From Streptosporangiaceae bacterium (GTDB lineage: Bacteria > Actinomycetota > Actinomycetes > Streptosporangiales > Streptosporangiaceae), in the NCBI GenBank assembly GCA_025934635.1, contig JAICWX010000144.1:1-21234 (forward strand): 21,234 bases of DNA. The letters run 5' to 3'. The position numbers and the translations under genes were made by a program. This document shows positions 1 to 8,955 of the stretch, piece after piece. The notes under the pieces are model-generated. The model searched no databases and was not told the origin of the DNA. It saw nothing but the letters and a program-made list of their open reading frames with translations. The first letter of the stretch is position 1, and each line of letters begins with the position of its first letter.

Positions 1-124
1 CCTGGCCCTCGGTCTCCTGTAGCACCGGCTAGTGTTCTCCGCCTTAAACTTCCTCTCCCCGGAGCACCGGTAACGCCGCCTCATGAGTGGGCAGGCAACG
101 CCGCAGCGCGTCAGCTTGAACGCG

Positions 125-520
125 CTAGCGATCTCCCGGTCCGACAACGAGGTCAGCTGCTCCCGGAGCGACGTCACTGACGAGCACGGCGGTGAGCATC
201 GAGAGGTACGACTCGTGGGCGAGACGCAGGCTGTCAAGGTCGGACGTCTCGAACCACGCCACAGCGTCGTGTTCGTCCGGCACGGCGTTGACGGGTGTTC
301 CGGTCCGCCTGTCGACCAGCCAGATCTGCATGTCGAACGTCGCGGTCCGGATCTCATGCACCAGCGGGCTGGACGGCTCCGGCGCCGTGATCCCCAGCTC
401 CTCCCGAAGCTCGCGGACAAGGCTCTCCTTCGAGTCCTCCCCCTCGTCAACATGACCGCCCGGCAGATCCCATACATCGGGATACCAACGCCGCCCGGCG
501 CTTCGATGACACAGCAGCAC
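125..520 (-). CDS. Nudix hydrolase, 5' end uncertain
   Basis: This is a small Nudix-fold pyrophosphatase. The canonical box is visible at residues 22-44 (GHVDEGE, then RELREELGI) with exact Gx5Ex7REUxEExGU spacing, so divalent-metal catalysis on a nucleoside-diphosphate-type substrate is expected. The substrate cannot be told. The listed start is the GTG at 520, but the same frame is open further upstream and reads VRIVTAVLRAGDR, which looks like the first beta strand of the Nudix fold. No ATG, GTG or TTG exists in that extension before a stop near 647. Either the protein begins at the GTG without strand 1, a rare ATT start is used, or the 5' end has been lost. It lies just outside the tRNA-Arg repeat that bounds the island to its right. 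The family call is firm; the start and functionality are not. Confidence 0.75.
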   Translation of the reverse strand: MLLCHRSAGRRWYPDVWDLPGGHVDEGEDSKESLVRELREELGITAPEPSSPLVHEIRTATFDMQIWLVDRRTGTPVNAVPDEHDAVAWFETSDLDSLRLAHESYLSMLTAVLVSDVAPGAADLVVGPGDR

Positions 521-598
521 CCGATCGCCGGCGCGAAGAACGGCCGTAACAATCCGGACCGGACCGGAGTCGTCAGCGGAGATCGGGCAGATGCCGCG

Positions 599-618
599 GG
601 CTCCCGTTTGGCTCCCCC
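599..618. repeat. GGCTCCC direct-repeat motif, copy 1
   Basis: Two GGCTCCC units in direct orientation are separated by GTTT. A near-identical arrangement recurs at 939-959, on the other side of the attachment repeat. Arm-type integrase binding sites often look like short direct repeats beside an att core, but that role is only inferred. Confidence 0.5.
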
Positions 619-785
619 TGTGGCGGACTACTTCTGCGGCGCATATCTAGATCGCAGTTCTGCCTGGCGAGAGGCTATCTACCTGTTTTGTCCGCAAGGG
701 CGATGTATCGGATTGAGTGACTGCCTGCGAGCAGCAACTCATTCCAGTGGTAAAGTTTTCGAATAAATATAACTACCTGCACTAT

Positions 786-833
786 CTGCACCCCGACCGC
801 GACTCGAACGTGGAACCTACTGCTTAGGAGGCA
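786..833 (-). repeat. Displaced tRNA-Arg(CCT) 3' end, left attachment-site remnant
   Basis: This 48-bp segment matches 6407-6454 at all but three positions (790, 811, 814) and in the same orientation. It corresponds to the tRNA-Arg 3' half from the anticodon arm to the acceptor end. The substitutions break T-stem and acceptor pairs, so it is not a working tRNA, and no 5' half follows. The last 19 bp, around the anticodon loop, are identical in both copies and are the likely crossover zone. This is the pattern expected when an element integrates into a tRNA 3' end and displaces the original end. Confidence 0.85.
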
Positions 834-938
834 CTTTCGAAGTGTTGCCTGGCAGTGCCAGGTGTCGCCCCACGTGCTGTTCGGCTGCGGCGGTAGTGGC
901 TGGGTGCGGCCTGATGTAGCTCTGGATCTGCGGTCGTT

Positions 939-959
939 GGCTCCCCGTTAGGCTCCCCC
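939..959. repeat. GGCTCCC direct-repeat motif, copy 2
   Basis: This is the second copy of the motif seen at 599-618, with one inserted C and a T-to-A change between the two GGCTCCC units. It lies about 105 bp inside the island from the left attachment repeat. Confidence 0.5.
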
Positions 960-1152
960 GAGTTCCGTTAGCGGTGCTAACGTCCAGGCCGTCTGAGGTC
1001 ATGATGCCGCACTCGATCGCGGCCTCGGCCACTGGTGGCTGCACGCGTGGCGTTCTTCGTGCCGCCAGGCGGCGACGCTCGGTCAGTTCGGGAAGCACAT
1101 GAGCCCAGTAGCGCGCCGGTAATGTCAGGACCCGCAGATACTCTGACCAACC

Positions 1153-1530
1153 GTGAGCGACCAGATACGGCGCCTGTATAACTTCGAGCTCGAGCCGGAA
1201 GTCCGCGACTGGTTGGAGAGCCTCAGCGACAGCGACTTCAGGCGCGTGGATGAGGTATGCGGCTTGCTCGCCGAGAAGGGCAGCGAGCTTGGCGGCCCAT
1301 GGTCTGATCACCTGGAAGGGCCGGTGTGGGAACTGCGGATCCGGCTGCGTGATGTTGCGGCAAGGATCGCCTACTAGTGTACTGCTGATGGAAGAATCGT
1401 GCTATTGACAGTGTTCCGGAAGACCAGGCAACACGACCAGAGGCAGATCGACCGGGCCGTCCGAGCGCAGAAGACGTGCGAGCGCGACCACCGAACGCCT
1501 GCGGTGGAAGTCTATGAGAGGCAGGTGTGA
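1153..1530 (+). pseudogene. RelE/HigB-type toxin interrupted by in-frame TAG
   Basis: From the GTG at 1153 the frame encodes a RelE-superfamily mRNA-interferase-like toxin, with LEPEVRDWLESLS near the start and ELRIRLRDVAARI before the break. A TAG at 1375-1377 then stops it at 74 residues. Beyond the TAG the same frame stays open for another 50 codons and reads CTADGRIVLLTVFRKTRQHD, the conserved C-terminal half of the family, ending at a TGA at 1528-1530. Family members normally have Y-W at the break (ITYW), so a single TGG-to-TAG change explains it. The restored protein would be about 125 residues, which is normal for the family. The restored stop overlaps the antitoxin start. The full-length toxin is almost certainly not made. 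Whether the first 74 residues do anything is doubtful, because the C-terminal catalytic half is missing. Confidence 0.82.
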
Positions 1531-1838
1531 TGACCGGCTACCACACCCGCTGGGTCCGCCCGCCGGAGAACGCCGACGATCCCGAGCGGATCGCTATCCG
1601 CGAGGCACTGGCCTTCGGTAAGGCCGTGTACGACCAGCGCTGCGCCTTGGGTCTTAGCATCGCCGACCTAGCCGCCCGAGCCGACATGAGCGTGGATGAT
1701 GTCGAGTGCATCGAAGAGGGGGGCACCGAGCTCACCATCGCTCTGCTACGGCGCCTAGCCGCTGCCCTCGATTCGGACGTGCGACTGACCCCAGGGCACG
1801 ACCTCGGTTCCGTCTGGTTCGAACCCCATGCAGCCTGA
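1527..1838 (+). CDS. XRE-family HTH antitoxin
   Basis: This 103-residue protein has a Cro/C1-type helix-turn-helix at about residues 38-91 (LGLSIADLAARADMSVDDV, then LLRRLAAAL). It is the usual partner of actinobacterial RelE/HigB-like toxins in the toxin-first gene order. It should neutralise the toxin and repress the shared promoter. The GTG at 1527, or the ATG at 1530, overlaps the toxin's original TGA, so translation was coupled. No defect is visible even though the toxin is dead, so it is now an orphan antitoxin. It could persist as a regulator or protect against a related toxin elsewhere. The family call is confident; its present role is not known. Confidence 0.85.
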   Translation: MMTGYHTRWVRPPENADDPERIAIREALAFGKAVYDQRCALGLSIADLAARADMSVDDVECIEEGGTELTIALLRRLAAALDSDVRLTPGHDLGSVWFEPHAA

Positions 1839-1861
1839 GGCGATCAGGCCAGCAGCACAAT

Positions 1862-2260
1862 CTAGAAACATTTGGCACTCCTGCGCCAAGGGTGGCAGCG
1901 GTATCTCGTCAGGCTTCGCCGTCTTGACCCTAGAGCCCAAAACCAGTAGATCCGGGTCTTCCTCGCCTGCAGCTGCTGCGTCGTGATAGCGAGCCTTGCA
2001 TCTTCATCGATCAGCTGCCCGAGGTGGGTGTGCAACTCAGCCCGTCAGCTATGCGTTTCCTGCTGCCGGGCCAGAGCTACCTGAGCGAGGTCCTCCCGCC
2101 CCATCTGCCGAGCCTTGGTGGCCTGTTGCCCAAGCTTCGCTTCCTGCCGCTCCGGGACAGCCACCTGCGCCTGGGTACGTTTGCGGACTGCTCCAGTCGG
2201 CGATATCAGAGCGCGCCTTTCCAGCCTGTTGCCAAGTCCCGGCAATTCCTGGGCCATCAC
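1862..2260 (-). pseudogene. Decayed PspA/IM30-like coiled-coil gene
   Basis: The minus strand encodes a charged, Gln/Ala-rich coiled coil. Its segment AVRKRTQAQVAVPERQEAKL, followed by MGREDLAQVALARQQE, resembles the PspA/IM30 phage-shock family, especially the GREDLAxxAL element. A TGA at 2045-2047 interrupts it. The same frame continues with AELHTHLGQLIDEDARLAIT and TQQLQARKTRI, which still look like PspA-type helix, before ending at 1862. The N-terminal PspA region is not recognisable upstream. This is read as a truncated and interrupted remnant opposite to the operon that follows. The family assignment comes from pattern recognition only and could be wrong; the interruption itself is directly visible. 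Confidence 0.45.
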
Positions 2261-2401
2261 CGGCTTACTTCCGGCACTCCCTGCTGGTGAGACCGACGCT
2301 CACCACGCCGGGCACGGACACGAGCACGCAGAGAAAAGCTCACCCGATTCCCGGTCGTATCGCTCCCCGCTGTCGCGCCGCGGCGACCTTTTTATAGCTG
2401 A

Positions 2402-2423
2402 AAGGCTACTGAGAAATAGCCTT
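2402..2423. promoter_or_regulatory. Inverted repeat upstream of the Nudix operon, candidate operator
   Basis: A perfect 7-bp inverted repeat, AAGGCTA and TAGCCTT, is separated by 8 bp and ends 19 bases before the TTG start of the operon. The span (22 bp) and position suit a dimeric winged-helix repressor. The first gene encodes an NrtR-like Nudix/winged-helix protein, and such regulators commonly act on their own promoters. The pairing is seen; the function is inferred. Confidence 0.45.
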
Positions 2424-2442
2424 AAGGACACTTCCTGTCAGG

Positions 2443-3198
2443 TTGACAAAAAGTAACGATCGACAGGTGGCTGATGAAAAATGGCGGGCGCCCAGCGTCC
2501 TCCTGACCGTCGACCTGGTGATCCTGACCTTGCGAGACGGAGACCTGTACGTCCTCCTGGTCCAGCGTGGGGTCGAGCCTTATGCGGCGATGATGGCGCT
2601 GCCGGGCGGCTTCCTGCGCGACGAGGAAGAATCCATCCTGGCCGCCGCCTGTCGTGAACTCGCCGAAGAGACCGGGCTAGATACCGGCTCGCTCCACCTG
2701 GAGCAACTCGGCGTGTACGGCGACCCAGGACGTGATCCGCGCGGGCGGGTCGTGTCTATCGCCTACCTGGCGATCATGCCGCGGCTGCCGGATCCGGTTG
2801 CCGGCACGGATGCCGCCGACGCGCACTGGACCCGGGCTGATGATGTGTTGTCTACCCGGCTGGAGCTTGCGTTCGATCATCAGCGCATCGTTTCCGACGG
2901 GGTCGAGCGCGCACGCGGCAAGCTGGAGCATTCGGCACTGGCTACCGCTTTCTGCGGACCGACATTCACGATCTCCGAACTCCAGCAGGTCTACGAGGCG
3001 GTCTGGGGCATTCCCCTGGATCCCCGGAACTTCTATCGCAAGATCCAAGGCACCCACGAATTCATCGTCCCGGCCGACATGCCGAGGCGCACCGGCATGG
3101 GCCGTCCTGCTCGCTTGTTCCGGGCCGGCTCGAGCACAGTCCTCTACCCGCCCATGATTCGCCCCGTCGATGCAGTCATCACAGGAAGCCGCTCATGA
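2443..3198 (+). CDS. NrtR-like Nudix / winged-helix protein
   Basis: This 251-residue protein has an N-terminal Nudix domain (about residues 15-150) and a C-terminal winged-helix-like domain (about 158-228, FTISELQQVYEAVWG). That is the architecture of NrtR-type regulators and related ADP-ribose-responsive proteins. The Nudix box at 55-79 keeps RELAEETGL, but the loop between the Gly and the first Glu is one residue longer than the canonical Gx5E. Catalysis may therefore be altered, as in NrtR proteins that only sense their ligand. The start is taken as the TTG at 2443; a GTG at 2467 is possible and would still keep the whole Nudix fold. The gene heads an operon: its TGA overlaps the next ATG (ATGA, 3195-3198). 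Likely roles are sensing or hydrolysing a nucleotide such as ADP-ribose and repressing its own operon; both are inferred. Confidence 0.82.
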   Translation: MTKSNDRQVADEKWRAPSVLLTVDLVILTLRDGDLYVLLVQRGVEPYAAMMALPGGFLRDEEESILAAACRELAEETGLDTGSLHLEQLGVYGDPGRDPRGRVVSIAYLAIMPRLPDPVAGTDAADAHWTRADDVLSTRLELAFDHQRIVSDGVERARGKLEHSALATAFCGPTFTISELQQVYEAVWGIPLDPRNFYRKIQGTHEFIVPADMPRRTGMGRPARLFRAGSSTVLYPPMIRPVDAVITGSRS

Positions 3199-4246
3199 AC
3201 GACCCCGCCATCGTGATCCTCACGGCCATGAATCTGGAGTATCGAGCTGTACGCAAACGTCTATCCGACATCACCGCCCATACGCACCTCATGGGCACCC
3301 GGTTCGAGGTCGGCCGCCTCGATGGCTGCCGGGTCGCCCTCGCGCTCACCGGCAAGGGCAACCAGCCTGCGGCGGTACTCACCGAGCGGGCAGTGGCCGA
3401 GTTCGCCCCTATCGCTGTCATCTTCGTCGGAGTGGCAGGCGCGCTACAGCCGCATCTCGGCCTCGGCGACGTCGTAGTAGCGACCCATGTCTACGCCTAC
3501 CATGGCGCGACCAGCCAAGACGACGGTCTCACCGCCCGGCCGCGCAGCTGGGAACTCTCGCACCGCGGGCACCAGATCGCCGCCCACCTGGAGCGCACTG
3601 GTGAATGGGCGCGCCAGCTAGCCGACGGTGAGCACCGGCCCCGCGTTCACTTCGGGCCGGTCGCCGCTGGGGAGATCGCTCATTACTCAGCGATGTCTGA
3701 CGCTCGGCAATGGCTGCGTGAGCACTACAACGATGCGGTGGCAATCGAAATGGAGGCAGCCGGGGTTGCGCAGGCCGGGCACTTGAACGACGCCCTTCCG
3801 ACGATCATGGTCCGAGGCATCAGTGATTACGCCGACGAAAGGAAATCCACGACCGATAGCACCGGCTGGCAGCCACGAGCGGCCGCCAATGCCGCCGCAT
3901 TCGCTGCCGCTCTCGCCACGGTCCTCGCGGCGGAAATCGGCGTGGACCACGGGATGTCCTCCCGTCCCCGCGCAGACGGGACCTCCTCAGGAGGCCCCAC
4001 CAACATCGCCACGGGGAATGCTCGTGTGGGCCTTCAGGCCAGGAACGTCACCATCCATGGCGGCATCCAGCTAGGAGGACCTGACCTCGGCGGCAGTACA
4101 GCCGGTCTCACCGCCAAGCCGGAAGAGGCCGTGATCAGCCCGAACAGGTTCAGGCTGGCAGTCAGTCGGGCACGCACGGCCCTCCGAGGTATCGCCGACC
4201 TGGCAGCGGGGGTAACGGCGGTCATCACGGCGGTCAGGAGCGTGAC

Positions 4247-4250
<4 letters not shown>
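3195..4250 (+). CDS. Phosphorylase-superfamily nucleosidase with tethering tail
   Basis: Residues 1-250 form a nucleoside phosphorylase / MTA-SAH nucleosidase fold. E15 lies in AMNLEYRAVR, GVAGAL is at 79-84, E185-M-E187 in AIEMEAAG is the ribose-binding pair, and D211 in RGISDYAD is the expected general acid. All catalytic positions appear intact, so N-glycosidic cleavage of an adenine-type nucleoside or nucleotide is likely. Residues 251-351 are an extra tail not found in housekeeping enzymes. It has a short motif at 270-293 (NIATGNARVGLQ) and a hydrophobic helix at the end. Nearly the same motif opens the next protein. Start and stop overlap both neighbours by ATGA. Related domains act as ATP- or purine-cleaving effectors in Detocs, CBASS and Avs antiphage systems, so an immune effector role is plausible. 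A metabolic MTA/SAH nucleosidase is the alternative. Confidence 0.8.
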
Positions 4251-6482
<2,232 letters not shown>

Positions 6483-6515
6483 CTGCCAAGGTCATAGCCT
6501 ACCCAAACACGCGGG

Positions 6516-6556
6516 CGGCTGCCGCCGTGCGGCCCTGCATCGCACGGCGGCAGCCG
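6516..6556 (-). terminator. 16-bp perfect hairpin downstream of the sigma/anti-sigma operon
   Basis: A perfect 16-bp inverted repeat (CGGCTGCCGCCGTGCG and its complement) has a 9-nt loop. It lies 33 bases after the anti-sigma-like stop codon and before the tRNA on the same strand. No T-tract follows, so it is a GC-rich, non-canonical actinobacterial terminator or an mRNA 3'-end stabiliser. Confidence 0.6.
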
Positions 6557-6588
6557 TCATCGGGGCAGTGCAGCCCTAACGCGCGGGC

Positions 6589-7293
6589 TCAGCCGCGTCC
6601 TGGCTGCGCGGCCGCGAGTACCGTCACCCCGCTGGCGAACTTGGCCAGCTCGGCGCTATCCCAGCCGAGCGAGGTCGGGGCCTGGATGTCGACCCACTGC
6701 CCGGCGGCGTTCTTGAAGATGAGGATCTGTGTGTCGGTCTGCACGTCGAACTTGCCGGGCCGCCTGTTGACCGGCTGGTCCGCCCAGTTGGACGGGGGGG
6801 CGGAGGCATCCGCGGACTGCAGCATCACCACCAGCTTGCCGATGAAGACGTGCGGGTCCTTGTCCTTGGCGTTGGGGGGTGCCATGGTCAGCACGTACGG
6901 GTCACTGCCCTGGACCACCCAGCCCTTGGGCATCCAGTCCACCTTGTAGCCGGGCGGCTGTGTCCCGACCCAGGCAACCAGCTTGATCGCGTGGGCCTGA
7001 GTGGCCGGGGTGGTCGCGTGCGCCGGGGTGGCGGATGCCTTCGGGGGGCTGGACACGGGTGATGACGCCGCGGCCACCGGGTGGCTGGCCGCCGGGGCGG
7101 ATCCGTTGAGGGACAGGGGCACGAGGATGCCGCAGAGCACGGCGGCGGTCACGCCGGCCAGGCCGGCCAGCCGCTGCCGCCGGCGGCGCAGCAGGCGGCG
7201 GCCCCGAGCCAAGTCCTCAGCCGGGCCGATGCGCCCGGCGGCGGGAGAAACGTCTCTGAGTGCCAATTCGAACAGGTCCTTCAGGTCGGTCAT
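6589..7293 (-). CDS. Anti-sigma-factor-like membrane protein
   Basis: This 234-residue protein has a short N-terminal cytoplasmic part with an Arg-rich stretch (residues 31-41) and one TM helix at about 43-62. A Ser/Pro/Ala/Thr-rich linker (about 65-100) and an extracytoplasmic domain of about 130 residues (VAWVGTQPPGYKVDWMPKGW) follow. The gene overlaps the preceding sigma gene by ATGA (7290-7293), so the two are translationally coupled. Such single-pass proteins beside SigE-family ECF genes usually act as anti-sigma factors or sensory partners. No classical zinc anti-sigma HxxxCxxC motif is visible, so the inhibitory mechanism is uncertain. Confidence 0.72.
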   Translation of the reverse strand: MTDLKDLFELALRDVSPAAGRIGPAEDLARGRRLLRRRRQRLAGLAGVTAAVLCGILVPLSLNGSAPAASHPVAAASSPVSSPPKASATPAHATTPATQAHAIKLVAWVGTQPPGYKVDWMPKGWVVQGSDPYVLTMAPPNAKDKDPHVFIGKLVVMLQSADASAPPSNWADQPVNRRPGKFDVQTDTQILIFKNAAGQWVDIQAPTSLGWDSAELAKFASGVTVLAAAQPGRG

Positions 7294-7811
7294 GGGTACG
7301 TCCTTTCCACAGCGGCCGGGCTGAGCAGCTCACGAAGGCGCGCGGCGGCCTTCGAGGTCTGGCTCTTGACCGTGCCCTCGGAGCAATTCATCAGGTCAGC
7401 CGTTTCCCCGACGCTGAGGTCGAGCCAATGGCGCAGCACGACGGCCGCGCGCATCCCGGGCGGCAGGGCGGCCAGCGCGTTCCGGACCTCGGCGCCGCCG
7501 AGGCCGTCGGGGAAGGTATCCGGGGGCGCGGGCCGGTCAGGCAGCTCGGATACGTTGCGTTCTTTGCGCCGGCTGGGGCGGCGGACCTCATCGATGTGGG
7601 CGTTGACGATTATTCGCCAGACATAGGCGGACTCGGTACCGGCTCGCCTGACCTTCGGCCAGGCCACGTAGAGCCGGGCGAGGGCCGTCTGGACCAGGTC
7701 TTCGGCGAGATGAGAATCTCCGGCCGTCAGCAGGCAGGCCGAACGGACCAGGCTGGTCCGCCTTTCTGAGACGAACGCGGAGAACTCTTCGTCGCGCGAT
7801 GATCGTGGCAT
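7290..7811 (-). CDS. SigE-family ECF RNA polymerase sigma factor
   Basis: This 173-residue sigma-70 ECF factor has region 2 at about residues 10-80 (AEDLVQTALARLY, AYVWRIIVNAHIDEVRR). Region 4 is at about 110-163 (LPPGMRAAVVLRHWLDLSVG, then GTVKSQTSKAAARLRELL, the -35-binding helix-turn-helix). I chose the ATG at 7811 over the ATG at 7832. The sequence AGGAGG lies just upstream of 7811 as a strong ribosome site, and the upstream 7 codons would be that site itself. It is cotranscribed with the TM partner downstream. It likely directs an envelope or stress regulon and its own promoter, but no target promoter can be verified here. Confidence 0.92.
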   Translation of the reverse strand: MPRSSRDEEFSAFVSERRTSLVRSACLLTAGDSHLAEDLVQTALARLYVAWPKVRRAGTESAYVWRIIVNAHIDEVRRPSRRKERNVSELPDRPAPPDTFPDGLGGAEVRNALAALPPGMRAAVVLRHWLDLSVGETADLMNCSEGTVKSQTSKAAARLRELLSPAAVERTYP

Positions 7812-7884
7812 GCACACCTCCTCACCCTCCATACGGGTGAGGGCCTCCGGGAGGTTGTCCGGGTGCCGCCGGAACGACCCCGGG

Positions 7885-8487
7885 TTAGCGCGGCGTACCC
7901 TGACCAGGGCGGAACAGACCGCCGTGACCAGGGATAATCACGGTGGCGACGGACAGCAGGCGCTCCCGGCTGACGTGCAGCGCGGTGGCGTCGGAACCGA
8001 GCGGATCGTCGGCGGGCCCCTCGGCCATCCACCACGCGTGGGTGCACACGACCACGTCGTCGGGAGTGGACGCGACGGTCGAGATGTCCTCGGCGGTGTG
8101 TCCCGGGGTCCGCAGCAGCCGGACCGACGGGCTGAGCTCGAAGCCCTCAGCGTCCCGGTCGATCCAGCGATCCCCGTCGTAGATCGCCCAGTGATCGTGG
8201 ATCCGCGCCCGCGGGAACAGCGCGGCGTTGACCGTGTGGTCCGGGTGATGATGGCTGAAGACCACGTCGGTCACGTCCGCGGCCTGCGGGCCGTGCCCGG
8301 CCAGCGCGGCCAGCAGCGCCTCGCGGGAGGCCACCATGCCCGGGTCGACGACGACTACCGTCTCCCCGTCCACGATCAGGGTTACCGTCCCGGCCACTCG
8401 CTCGTCGTCGTCGGGCAGGCCGGCGTAGCCCTCGTTCAGCACGAATACCGAGGCAGACCCACCAGCTGCAATGTTCACATCAGTCAC
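7885..8487 (-). CDS. MBL-fold metallo-hydrolase
   Basis: This 200-residue metallo-beta-lactamase-fold protein has the metal motif HHHPDH at residues 79-84, TPGHTAED with H130, and a final PGHGG with H188. These are the binuclear zinc ligands. D48 in VVVDPG is part of the usual second beta hairpin. Length and layout match small MBLAC1-like or glyoxalase-II-like hydrolases; the substrate is unknown. The start is taken as the GTG at 8487, with AAGG about 9 bases upstream. The frame is open 74 codons further, but that extension has no domain and lies in the repeat-rich spacer. It sits upstream of the sigma gene on the same strand with a 73-bp gap, so co-transcription is possible. Confidence 0.85.
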   Translation of the reverse strand: MTDVNIAAGGSASVFVLNEGYAGLPDDDERVAGTVTLIVDGETVVVVDPGMVASREALLAALAGHGPQAADVTDVVFSHHHPDHTVNAALFPRARIHDHWAIYDGDRWIDRDAEGFELSPSVRLLRTPGHTAEDISTVASTPDDVVVCTHAWWMAEGPADDPLGSDATALHVSRERLLSVATVIIPGHGGLFRPGQGTPR

Positions 8488-8955
8488 GAAGCTGACCTTA
8501 CCTACCGCACATCCCAAACCACCAGCTCTCGCCTCCTCACCTCGATTCAGGGGCATGAGGCCCGGCCGAATGGAAGGAGTCTTGCCCGGCGATGAGTGGC
8601 CCGACTCGCGTGGCGAGTGGGGCTGATGGTGCGCCGGATGCCAGGCCACCGCGTCCTGGGCAGCGCGGTCAACGGCATTGGTGGAGCATCGATGCCGTTC
8701 ACGCGACATTGATGGAGCATCGATGTCGTTGTCCGGGGCCGGAGCGGGTGATGGGCGGGGCCTGTGGTGCGAAAGGGATAGTTCAGACGCAGGTGAAACC
8801 GGCGGTTACCGCAACACTGGGGCGATTGGGGTTAATGGAGTAAGCGTGTCATCTGTTGCTCATGTGGCATGTGAGGCTACGCCGCCGCAACGGCGGAGGG
8901 ATGCTCCGCAGTGGGGACAGGCGGGGGACGCTCCGCAACGGGGGGTGGAGGGGAC
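8488..8955. other. Non-coding spacer with repeats
   Basis: There is no supported gene in this 468-bp spacer. It holds the double-hairpin repeat at 8671-8728, a small hairpin CCGCCG-CAA-CGGCGG at 8882-8896, and a two-unit imperfect tandem repeat built on GCTCCGCA (about 8903-8940) just after the mtnP stop. The open frames here have no recognisable domains. Confidence 0.6.
8671..8728. repeat. Dispersed double-hairpin element, copy 1
   Basis: Two adjacent stem-loops are seen: 8671-8699 (13-bp stem with two G-T wobbles, GAG loop) and 8704-8728 (11-bp stem with one wobble, GAG loop). They are separated by 4 bases. The stems share the core CATCGATG. The whole unit recurs in opposite orientation at 16156-16212, so it is a mobile or amplified intergenic palindromic unit, similar in layout to REP/BIME elements. 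Confidence 0.75.

Larger units (their letters stand above)
521..1152. other. Gene-poor boundary region around the left attachment repeat
   Basis: No convincing gene is present here. It contains the displaced tRNA-Arg 3' end (786-833), two copies of a GGCTCCC-rich direct repeat on either side of it, and a notably AT-rich stretch at 745-785. A minus-strand open frame across 817-1311 overlaps the well-supported toxin remnant on the other strand and has no recognisable domain, so it is not called. Confidence 0.6.

Noticed and set aside
83..766. Plus-strand 227-residue open frame at the left end
   Set aside because: It is antisense to the Nudix gene with its canonical box on the minus strand; no domain is recognisable on the plus strand.
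786..833. A second functional tRNA-Arg gene
   Set aside because: Only the 3' half is present and substitutions break T-stem and acceptor pairs.
817..1311. Minus-strand 164-residue open frame over the left island edge
   Set aside because: It overlaps the toxin remnant, whose RelE identity is clear on the plus strand, begins inside it, runs into the tRNA repeat, and shows no domain.
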